In this document: one piece after another, positions 55,611 through 64,000 of the stretch
Numbering within the stretch: position 1 is the stretch's first letter
How the letters are laid out: the number at the start of each line of letters is the position of its first letter
Source: Silene latifolia
Lineage: Eukaryota; Streptophyta; Magnoliopsida; Caryophyllales; Caryophyllaceae
Assembly (NCBI RefSeq): GCF_048544455.1
Contig: NC_133534.1
Location: 224,406,292-224,470,291, forward strand
Reading direction: 5' to 3'
DNA: 64,000 nt
Position numbers and translations under genes: made by a program
Notes under the pieces: generated by a model
Database searches by the model: none
What the model was told of the DNA's origin: nothing
Seen by the model: only the letters and a program-made list of their open reading frames with translations

Positions 55611-58154
55611 ATGACGAAAGACGGAGACGCGTCCAAATCAGACAAGAAAACCTCCATTAGTCCTTACTTCCTAGGGCCAGGCGATAAACTTGGTGATAAA
55701 GTCGTACAAGTCATGTTGAATGGTGATAATTACGACAAGTGGTCTGTGAAGTTGCGTGGTGCCCTACGTGCTAGGAAGAAGACGAGATTCATTGATGGTA
55801 CTATCAAGAAGCCCAGTGATACGTCGGAGGATTGTGAAGATTGGTACATGGTAAACGCGATGATAGTTAATTGGATTTTCAATGTTATCGAACCCGGGTT
55901 GGGTTCAACGATAACTTATGTCGATGATGCAAGAGTTTTGTGGGAAGATATTGAACAACGGTTCAGTGTGGGTAATGGACCGAAGCTTCACCGTGTCAAA
56001 GGCTCCATCAAGTCGTGTAGGCAGAATGAGAAGGAGCCCGTGTCCGAGTACTATGGTCGCTTGAAGAAATTGTGGGATGAACTCGATAAATATGATCGAA
56101 ATCCCACGTGTGAATGTCGTGGTTGCAAGTGCAACATTAAAGGCAAATTGGATAAGAAGCGTGATGAAGGCAAGGTGCACGATTTTCTTATGGGACTCGA
56201 TCCTCAGTACAATACTGTTCGTTCCAATTTGTTGATGCAGGAACCTCTTCCGTCCCTTAACCGCGCCTATGCTGCTATTGTTCAAGAAGAAGGGGTGCAT
56301 GGAGTCAACACCGGCAGCAGCTCTGGTTCCTGTGGTGATAGCAGGTCCGAGCCTATTGGCTTTGTCGCGAAAACAGCCAACAATGTCGGCTTTAATTCAC
56401 GGTTGATGGACTCGGACAATGATGCTCGTCCTCGCTGTGAGAAGTGCAACAGGTGGGGGCATCTTAAAGAGAAGTGTTTTGATATAATTGGGTATCCTAA
56501 GGGATGGAAGGAGCGAAGTAGGCAGAGCTATGGTGGTGGACGCGGTGGAGGTCGAGGTCGTGGTAATGGTGTTGGTCGCGGTGGAGAAAATCATGCACAA
56601 AGAAGTGATGAGACGACGGAGAATAAAGAGCAGTTCGTTAGCGTGCCTAAGGAGCAGTGGGATGCATACGTAAATAATGCCAAAGCTAATAATGCGAGTG
56701 CCTCGAGTTCTCGGATGTCTGGTAAGAATGATAATAATGTACTTTGGCTATTAGATTCGGGTGCTACCCATCATATGACAGGTAGTAGGCATTTATTGAA
56801 GGATGTATGTAAAATTAAGCCATGTCCAGTGACTTTACCGAATGGGAAATCGTCACAGGCTGTCGAAGAAGGAAAAGTCGAATTAGGAGGCAAAATTGTT
56901 TTGAATAATGTGCTCTTTGTTCCCGAGTTTGAGTGTAATCTTATTTCGGTTTATCAGTTAAGCAACGATCTTGACTGTACTGTTCAGTTTACTAATTCAT
57001 CTTGTGTTATACATGACCGCGCATCGAAGACGAAGATTGGTACGCTTGAGCAATGCGGCCGGTTGTATCTGCTTCGTGGTTCAACAACACGTGCGTATGG
57101 GTCACAGAAGCGGGGTGATGAGGTTGGTATGTGGCATCGTAGATTGGGTCATCCTTCCAAGAAAATAGTGCAGTATTTACCGTTTATTAGTCATAAGAAT
57201 AATAGTCATGATAGTAAGCTGTGTGAAATTTGTTATCGTGCCAAACAAACGCGTGAGAAATTTGTTGTTAGTAATAATAAAGCTACTGATATTTTTGAGT
57301 TGATTCATTGTGATTTGTGGGGTGATTATCGTACGCCCTCTTCTTGTGGTAGTCGTTATTTTCTGACAATAGTGGATGATTTTTCTCGTGCCGTATGGGT
57401 ATATCTTATTAAAGCAAAGAGTGAAGTGTCACAGTTATTGAAAAATTTTGTTGCCATGGTGAGACGTCAATTTAGCACTGATGTTAAAGTTATTCGTACG
57501 GATAATGGAACAGAATTTACTTGTTTAAAATCATTTTTTGCTGAACAAGGGATAATGCATCAAACCACTTGTGTCGGAACTTCACAACAAAACGGGAGGG
57601 TAGAGAGAAAACATCGTCATATTTTGAATGTTGCTCGTGCTCTTCGTTTTGAGTCGGGTTTACCTGTCAGTTTTTGGGGTGAATGCGCGTTAACTGCAGA
57701 ATATTTAATAAATCGCACCCCGTCCGTTTTGTTAAATGGAAAGACGCCATTTGAAATATTGTTTGGCAAACCGCCAATTTATGATAATATCCGTGTGTTT
57801 GGATGTCTCTGTTTTGTGAAGCATTCTCGTCGTGACGGTGATAAATTTGCTTCCCGTAGTCATCGTTGTGTATTTGTGGGGTATCCTTTTGGTAAAAAGG
57901 GATGGGAAGTCTATGATATGGAATCTAAAGAATTTTTTGTGTCACGAGATGTAGTTTTTGATGAGACAGAATTTCCGTTTCGTGCCCCTGATTCCTTGTC
58001 GTCTCGAAATATTGGAGCGAATGACGAGGTGTATGATGATGTGGTGTATGATGAGGAAATATTGTTGGGTGATGGACCGGATGTTGGTAGGCCCTCGGGT
58101 GACGAGTTAGTGACTCAAGGGGGGGGGGGGGGGGGGTGCCTGGAGGTGACGTGA
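55611..58154 (+). pseudogene. Copia gag, protease and integrase frame
   Basis: 847 residues open to a G18 homopolymer. Gag: VQVMLNGDNYDKWSVKLRGA, CECRGCKCNIKGKLDKKRDE and FLMGLDPQYNTVRSNLL, then the zinc knuckle CEKCNRWGHLKEKC. The protease is WLLDSGATHHMTG (about 56745). The integrase HHCC is MWHRRLGHPSKK with CEICYRAK; its core runs IHCDLWGDYRTPSSCGSRYF, VIRTDNGTEFT and NGRVERKHRHILN. The 18-G tract at 58119-58136 moves the frame, so the reverse transcriptase lies in another frame. This part is otherwise intact. Confidence 0.88.
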
Positions 58155-59991
58155 TTGAGACCACGCAGGAACCCGAGAGTGGTAGTGGTGATGCGGGTCC
58201 GAGTGATGGTGGTGCGGACGAAGTTGAGGGTGAATTGGGTCGGGGCAAGCGGCCTCATGTTCCATGGTCGAGATATGATGAGAGTGAGTACGTTACAGGT
58301 GCAGCACGTGTTGTTGAACCCGTTGAAGGTCATGATCGCCTGTCTTGCTCGAATGTCTCATCTTCGTCAGGTATGCCTTATCCTTTAGCACATTATGTAA
58401 AGTATGATCAGTTTTCAGTTTTGCATCGTTGTTTTCTGACTAACCTTGATGATAATGTCGAGCCTAAGTCTTTTCGTGAAGCAGTGAGGAGTGAAAAGTG
58501 GCGTCAGGCTATGCAGGCCGAGGTGGATGCTCTGGTTCGGAACGGCACGTGGGAGATTGTTGACTCTCCTTCTGGTAAGAAAGTAATCGGTAATAAATGG
58601 GTGTATAAGGTGAAACTACGTGATGATGGTTCCGTTGAGAGATATAAGGCGCGTTTGGTTATCCTTGGTAACAAACAGGAAGCTGGGATTGATTATTATG
58701 AAACTTTTGCTCCTACTGCTAAGATGGTGACAGTTCGTGTTTTTTAGCTCTTGCATTCTGGTCGTTGGGAGTTGCATCAGATGGATGTGCACAACGCTTT
58801 TTTACACGGGGATTTGGAGGAGGAAGTATACATGCGTCTTCCTCTTGGTTACTCGACCGACACACCAGGTAAAGTGTGTAAGTTAAAGAAATCTTTGTAT
58901 GGGCTGCGTCAGGCTCGCGCTGTTGGTTTGCTAAGTTATCCGCTGCTCTTGTCGCGTTTGGTTTTGTGCAATGTCTATCCGATTACTCATTATTTTGCTC
59001 TGCTAAAGGTGATGCTGTTGTTTACATTCTGATGTATGTTGATGATTTGGTCCTTGGTGGTAATGATAATTCTCTTATTGTCCGGGTAAAAGAATATTTG
59101 AATACGTGTTTTCATATGAAGGATCTTGGAGCCCTGAAATATTTCTTGGGTATTGAGGTTGCCCGGAATTCGACTGGTATTTTTGTGTGTCAACGAAAAT
59201 ACGCTCTTGATATTTTGTCAGAGACAGGTATTATTGGTGGAAAGCCCGAAAACGTTCCAATGGAACAAAATCATCGGTTGGCATTGGCTAATGATGAGTT
59301 GCTAACTGAGCCGGAGAAGTATCGTCGTTTGGTTGGTCGTCTTATTTATCTTACTATCACCCGGCCAGAGCTGTCTTACCCTGTTCATATTTTGTCTACT
59401 TTTATGCAGCAGCCGCGCTTGTCTCACTGGCATGCTGCTTTGCGAGTCGTTCGTTATTTGAAGAAGTGTCCTGGTCCGGGTCTTTTGTTTCGCATCAACA
59501 ATAATTTGGAGTTGTCTATTTATTGTGATGCGGATTATGCGAGTTGTCCTCTTTCTTATCGTTCTTTAACCGCTTATTTTGCGTTTCTGGGTGGCTGTCC
59601 GATTTCTTGGAAGACGAAGAAACAGCCTACAGTGGTGTGTTCATCGGTTGAGGCTGAGTATCGTGCAATGGCAGCTGCTACTTGTGAGGTTCAGTGGCTG
59701 CGTGGTTTATTTCATTTTCTCCGTATTCCAGTTACTCGGCCAGCTGTATTGTTTTGTGATAGTCAGTCAGCGTTGTCTATTGCTCGTAATCCTGTGTTTC
59801 ACGAGCGTACGAAGCATATTGAAGTGGATTGTCATCTTGTACGCGACACTATTAATGATGGTGTTATTTGCCCCTCGTATGTTCATACGTCTGAACAGGT
59901 TGCTGATATTCTCACAAAAGCTCTTGGTGGTCGTCAGTTTGAGTTTTTATTGTCCAAGTCCGGCGTGTTTGATCCCCACGCTCCGACTTGA
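58136..59991 (+). pseudogene. Copia reverse transcriptase and RNase H (three pieces)
   Basis: The first piece includes WRQAMQAEVDALVRNGTWEI and NKWVYKVKLRDDGSVERYKA and meets a TAG at 58745-58747 in a T-rich run. The same frame continues with [20 protein letters not shown] and [10 protein letters not shown], then shifts near 58914. The third piece (to 59991) holds [12 protein letters not shown] (YVDD at 59035-59046), MKDLGALKYFLGIEVA, and RNase H with YCDADYASCPLSYRSLTAYF, VEAEYRAMAAATCEVQWL, CDSQSALSIARNPVFHERTK and VADILTKAL. The breaks make the copy non-coding as written. Confidence 0.88.
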
Positions 59992-59998
59992 GGGGGGG

Positions 59999-60039
59999 TG
60001 TTACGGAATATATTGTATTATACTGTGGTCGTAGTATAT
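59999..60039 (+). repeat. Remnant of the copia 3' LTR
   Basis: TGTTACGGAATATATTGTAT through GTGGTCGTAGTATAT matches the first 41 bp of the 5' LTR without the hAT insertion, showing that the hAT came in after the copia element or only into one LTR. The remaining LTR (about 160 bp) is missing. Confidence 0.8.
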
Positions 60040-60204
60040 ACGAAGCCTGCCATATCAGGCTACTTGTTCCTCCCCTGCGGATCTACTAATCATAAACACG
60101 GACTGAGTGGCCTTCAAACCCTTTGACTGTTGCTGAAACGGTCTTCAGGCAATTGATAACTCGTTACGCGCTTAGATTTCTCTTTATAGAAGATTTTGAA
60201 GTGT

Positions 60205-60345
60205 AATTGAGACCTCGAATTAGTTACAATCATTTTTGTCCTCTTAAAGAACAAATGTCCTGCTCTACCAAAGGGGATTTGGCATCTCAAGTGTTTGCAG
60301 GAGTTGGGACATTAGGAAATTCCAGCAAATAACCAGGAAATGTGA
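60205..60345 (+). pseudogene. Possible NLR LRR fragment
   Basis: One frame reads LLKNKCPALPKGIWHLKCLQ followed by ELGH, a stop, and EIPANNQEM. The pattern CPxLxxLPKGIxHLxxLQEL is common at the end of plant NLR LRR domains. The fragment is short and broken, and the call rests on motif shape only. Confidence 0.35.
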
Positions 60346-60689
60346 AGTATAGTTTCAATTCTGATACCATATATCCTTGTGATTCAATTTGATATTGATT
60401 GGTTCAATAACAAGGCTAGGTACCTGATTCAACTTGATATCAATCAGTTCAGTAACAAGGATGCACACCTGTCTAGCTACTTGCTTATCAATCTGATTTA
60501 TTATTGTTTTTTTAAAGTAGGAACTCTCTTTTCCGCGCAAATGAAGACTGATTCTGTATGTATGTTTTCGTGAGCAGTGTAAATTCGTCAAAAGTTTTGT
60601 TTACACATTTGTTATGTTTAATGATCAGTATCACTTACATGGTAATTTTGTGAGCTAGAATGCATGATACAAGTGAGCAGGATTGTAGC
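60346..60689. other. Non-coding with a short tandem duplication
   Basis: A unit of about 52 bp starting TGATTCAATTTGATATTGAT (60371) is repeated imperfectly at about 60425 (TGATTCAACTTGATATCAAT). No gene is recognised. Confidence 0.5.
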
Positions 60690-61888
60690 CAGGGACGGAA
60701 CGAGGAATAAATTCTATCTAGGGTTAGATTTATAGACAATTGAAAGTTTGAAGCGTATTGTTTAAGGGTAAATTCAAACTGAGCATATGTTGTGCCACGA
60801 TAATATACCATGAGCAGTAATGCTTGTGTGAGACGGTCTCACACGGTAAGACAAACACATTATATAAAAAGACAACTCATTTATTAGCACTAAATGAACA
60901 AATTTTTTATAAAAATGGAGTCTTATTCTAAAATTTGTGATTCATGTGTGAAATTGTAACATAAAATTAGAGTTTTGTAGACAAATAAATAATTTTGGTG
61001 AAGAATGGATATTGAAAATAAGGAAGAAAAAACTGCCAAAACTTTTTTCAATGGGAGTCTAACCCGCGCACCCTTGAGTAGGGATGGCAGTGGGTCGGGG
61101 ACCCGACCCAGACCCTGAGGGTCGGACCCTAATGGGTCGGCTATGAGTCATTTTTTTAGACTCAATGGGTATGGGTCGGGTATGGGTCTTAGGAAAATAT
61201 TTCGGGTCCGGGTCCGGGTCTAAGTTATGAGACCCATACCCGACCCTTAGACCCTTTATTAAAGAAAAAAAAATCAAAATCACAACTTTTCTGAATTCAT
61301 ACTGGCAGACTGTAGAAACCCAACTAAAGTCTCTTTCTCTTCCTTCATCCCATAAAGTAATAAAACCCAACCAAACTCTTCTGACAATACCACCATTCCA
61401 CCACTGACATAAGAAAACCACCACCACAACACTGATACGCGACTGGCAACCACCTCTTTAATAGGCAGCGACCGACAACTACCATTAACGGCAGATTAAT
61501 AAACTCATAATGTTAAAGTAGTATGATTTTTTTTTTTAATATTATAGACCCCATAGCTGTTAATCTTGTTACTAAAGCGGCTGAAACTCGGACCCGCGGG
61601 TAGACCCAGACCCTACCCTCACCCATAGGGTCCGGGTATGGGTCCTCAAATTTTAGACCCTTGCGGGTCTGGGTCGGGTACGGGTCCAAAGGGAAAATCT
61701 TGGGTCCGGGTCCCGGTCTAGGCGAACCCTACCTAGACCCAACCCATTTCCATCCCTACCCTTGAGTGATAACATATCCAATTACCAACTGTGCTACATT
61801 TTGTTTACGAATCAAATGTGCACTAAATTTTATTTGTAATTTCATCTAGGGTTATAGCCCTAGTAAACAAAGGCTAGATCCGCCTTTA
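60690..61888. mobile_element. Degraded hAT element, outer
   Basis: It starts CAGGGACGGAACGAGG and ends GCTAGATCCGCCTTTA, the common hAT end type CAGGGGCGGATCTAGC. The flanks ATTGTAGC (60682-60689) and ATTCTAGC (61889-61896) agree at 7 of 8. Inside are a hairpin GTGAGACGGTCTCAC (about 60833) and the nested element at 61079-61758. No transposase is visible. Confidence 0.65.
61079..61758. mobile_element. hAT-type element with GGGTC repeats, nested
   Basis: It starts TAGGGATGGCAGTGGGTCGG and ends ACCCATTTCCATCCCTA, with a perfect 8-bp duplication CCCTTGAG (61071-61078 and 61759-61766). Both flanks of the interior hold GGGTC/GACCC repeats around an AT-rich and CCACC-rich centre. Confidence 0.82.
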
Positions 61889-61977
61889 ATTCTAGCTATG
61901 ACTGTAACTGAAAAGGAAAATACTGAGAATGCTAAGATCACGGTAAATGCAACTGTAACTGTGGAAGCAATTACAAA

Positions 61978-62020
61978 CTAGTTTTAAACCCGTGATATTC
62001 ACGGGCTGTTTTATACTCCA
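61978..62020 (-). mobile_element. Helitron 3' terminus
   Basis: On the minus strand the hairpin GCCCGTGAATATCACGGG is followed by TTTAAAACTAG and T. The matching 5' end was not located, so the extent is unknown. Confidence 0.5.
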
Positions 62021-62174
62021 TGGTTAGATGATTACCGTTAAGCTAATACTCCATATATTGGTAATAAACTTGAAGGCATACGAAAGTATATCTTATTTAA
62101 ATGTACAACAAATTAGTTGGTTATGTGTAGAGTTCGTATCCATATTATTTTAACTAAATGTGTAGAACTCGACA

Positions 62175-62600
62175 TATAGACCTGTCAAATTTCGACCTGA
62201 CCGACCTCGTTTGTTTTTTCCAGGGTCAAAACCCAAAATTCTCGAGCATTAACCCGTTCGATCTGGAACCCAAAGTGACCCGTTAATTTAAGTGAAACTG
62301 ACTCGAACAGGTCGACCCGTTGAGTCAAAGATAAATTAAATTTTTTATTAAAATATTTATATTTATATAATATATTTGAAAAAATAATTAAAAAACTAAA
62401 CATTAAATATGATTAAAATATTAATATTAAATATACTTTAGTTTAAAAAAATATTTTTCCGATATATAAAAGGCGTTAAATACTAATTGTTGACCCGCAC
62501 TTTAGCCCTAATACCCTGATTCATGACCTGTATGACTCGACCCTTATTTGAACCCACCGTACCCGATTTGTATGATCCGACCCGCCCAACCGGCTCGAGA
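62175..62600. repeat. Degraded GACCC-repeat hAT-type element
   Basis: TAGACCTGTCAAATTTCGAC at about 62179 matches the family left end, and GACCCG words occur at 62275-62330 and 62500-62590 around an AT-rich centre. The right end is missing. Confidence 0.5.
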
Positions 62601-62789
62601 CAATATACAGACAACTTAAAGGATATATAATCCCACTTAAATGGTGTAAAAATTAAAGGATATATAACCTCACTTAAATGGGGTAAACAATTGTCAGGAA
62701 AATAATCTCAAATGAAGCGGCTCATAATTTAGAGTATCTTCTACTAAAATAAACTAAGTAGATGACAATTAATCCAAAGCATTAAAGTA

Positions 62790-63485
62790 GGGCGGTGCTC
62801 ATTCATGAACGGGTTTTACTCTTCTATGGACATAAATGACCATTTACCCTTTCATCCCAATTCAATTTTTTCTCTCAATTTTCTCGCTCTTTCATTTTTA
62901 CTGGAAATTCCTCAAAATTATCTGAGTTCGAGTCTTGAAAAACAAAAAAAATAAAAAAGTCTTAAAATTACAAAAATAACAAAAAAAAAATAAAAAAAAA
63001 AAATATTTAACAAAAGCTTTTTTTTTAAAAAAAAAAGAAAAGAAAAAAAAAAGCAAAAAGCAAAAAAAATTGAAACAAACAGGGACGTACACATTAATCC
63101 TCCCTACCCCCTCCCCTGCCACCATCACCCTAATGCCGCTAACAGCATCATCGGCACCACTGCCACCAGCGCCACCAGCTCCCTCCCAACGGTGACGTTG
63201 CACACCTCTCCTTGTCCACCCCCTCTAACAAACCCAAATTTAATTAGTATAAAATAATTCCCTAATTTGACATAAGATAATTAATAAACTTAATAAATCA
63301 AATATATTACTTCATTGACATGAAAATTAGCATCCATGATTGGGTAATTTGCTCGTTTTTGATTAATTTTGTGAGGAAGACAATTAGGGAGAGTTTAGAG
63401 AGTTTTTTTTAAGGGCATATACTATGGAAAAATAATGGGAAAAAGTCTATGAAAGTGTAAATTCCGTCCATGAATGAGCAACTAC
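62790..63485. mobile_element. Mutator-type non-autonomous element
   Basis: The inverted ends GGGCGGTGCTCATTCATGAA and CCGTCCATGAATGAGCAACT are extended by TTTTACTCTTCTATGGAC / GTCTATGAAAGTGTAAATT. The flanks ATTAAAGTA (62781-62789) and GTTAAAGTA (63486-63494) agree at 8 of 9. The interior is A-rich (62940-63070). Confidence 0.7.
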
Positions 63486-63510
63486 GTTAAAGTATTCGAT
63501 CATTACTTAT

Positions 63511-63682
63511 CAGTGAGGATCCTCTGTCCCACTTTTGTGTCTCATTCTGTGTCCCACTCCATACACATCTTGACACATCACTTGTTGCAAATAAAAAATA
63601 CACAATAAATGTGGTAATGTATCAAAATGTGTATGGAGTGGGACACAAAATGGGACACTAAATGGGACAGAGGATCCTCACA
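63511..63682. mobile_element. 172-bp MITE with near-complete hairpin
   Basis: CAGTGAGGATCCTCTGTCCC at the left pairs with GGGACAGAGGATCCTCACA at the right, and pairing continues over about 60 bp (CCACTCCATACACAT). The duplication CATTACTTAT flanks it (63501-63510 and 63683-63692; 9 or 10 bp). No coding capacity. Confidence 0.82.
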
Positions 63683-63692
63683 CATTACTTAT

Positions 63693-64000
63693 AAATATAA
63701 TGGTAGGAATACCGCCCTTCTACCCTCGTATACACATAAAAAAGTCATCGGGAAAAAAATAATGATGCTTGTAAAATTTATTCATAAATTATGTAGATTA
63801 AGACGACCTCATCTATGAAACTGTCCTTTTTTGTTAATAAAAAAACGTTTTTGTTAATAAAAAAACGTTTAGTTTTATTATTAACTTAACAAATAAATTG
63901 TTTTTTTTAATGAGTCAAAAATTATAAAATAAGAGGGTCTCACACCGTGAGACGTTCCATTTTAAAAAAAAAACTATCCATTTAATGCTAACAAATAAAT
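63693..64000. other. AT-rich end of window
   Basis: No gene. GGTCTCACACCGTGAGACG at about 63936 is a hairpin similar to that at 60833 and may be the end of a dispersed MITE running off the window. A 21-bp duplication GTTTTTGTTAATAAAAAAAC lies near 63825-63870. Confidence 0.45.

Larger units (their letters stand above)
54778..60039 (+). mobile_element. Ty1/copia retrotransposon with truncated 3' LTR
   Basis: The 5' LTR (54778-55558, including a 574-bp hAT insertion and its duplicated 8 bp) starts TGTTACGGAATATATTGT and is followed by TGGCATCAGAGCC, an initiator-tRNA-Met-like primer site. Gag-pol runs 55611-59991. After a purine tract (GAGGGGGGG), TGTTACGGAATATATTGT returns at 59999, but only 41 bp of the 3' LTR remain before unrelated sequence. 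Without the nested element the LTR is about 200 bp, which with the Gag type suits the Ale/Retrofit group (tentative). No target duplication can be shown because the right end is lost. Confidence 0.88.

Noticed and set aside
62898..63203. 101-codon Phe-rich frame on the minus strand
   Set aside because: It comes from the A-rich interior of a Mutator-type element and has no domain features.

Overview
The window reads as nuclear DNA of a flowering plant, probably a eudicot and possibly Caryophyllales (the order is a weak guess from the look of the repeats and of the gene at 16.1 kb). Reasons: AT-rich DNA with plant-style introns, a CC-NBS-LRR resistance gene, a UGT93-like glucosyltransferase, Ty1/copia and Ty3/gypsy (Tat-lineage) retrotransposons with plant primer-binding sites, Helitrons, and Stowaway, hAT and Mutator-type elements. 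Transposons and their debris make up most of the sequence.

Layout. 0-4.5 kb: gene debris (a TFIIB C-terminal exon, a decayed plastid 23S rRNA piece, an LRR fragment) among MITEs. 4.5-7.1 kb: an intact single-exon CC-NBS-LRR gene, followed at 7.5 kb by a broken UGT piece, a SINE and a GACCC-repeat hAT element. 8.76-15.96 kb: a complete LTR element without pol (target-site duplication TACTC) carrying arrays of the palindrome ACTCGATCGAGT at about 21-bp steps. 16.1-19.8 kb: a multi-exon gene of transposon-associated type (plant-mobile-domain-like). 20-24.6 kb: MITEs and nested Helitrons. 24.65-49.8 kb: a tandem array of about 0.93-kb repeats into which a 10.7-kb Tat retrotransposon (26392-37131, TSD ATTAT), a second Tat element in reverse orientation (37691-47739, TSD TTATT) and a MULE-like element holding another MULE-like element (48247-49756) have inserted. 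50-53 kb: hAT, Helitron and Stowaway elements. 53.25-54.66 kb: an intact UGT gene. 54.78-60.04 kb: a Ty1/copia element whose 5' LTR holds a hAT element and whose 3' LTR is cut to 41 bp. 60-64 kb: an LRR-like scrap, nested hAT elements, a Helitron end and MITEs.

Only two host genes look intact: the NLR (4537-7068) and the UGT (53254-54657). Each family also leaves broken pieces in the window (LRR at 3.7 kb and perhaps 60.2 kb; UGT at 7.46 kb), which suggests an older NLR/UGT neighbourhood that was duplicated and then split by transposons.

Most notable: (1) both Tat elements carry, opposite in sense to gag-pol, a gene-like region with its own TATA box, recognisable introns and a coiled-coil C-terminus; (2) a hAT-type family has conserved ends (TAGACCTGGCAA or TAGGGATGNCA), 8-bp target duplications and an interior made almost only of short tandem repeats; (3) the palindromes of the 8.76-kb LTR element are helically phased; (4) repeat pairs differ in clustered scrambled patches, which may be consensus error and would explain some of the frameshifts. 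All positions, motifs and TSDs were read by eye; no database search was possible.
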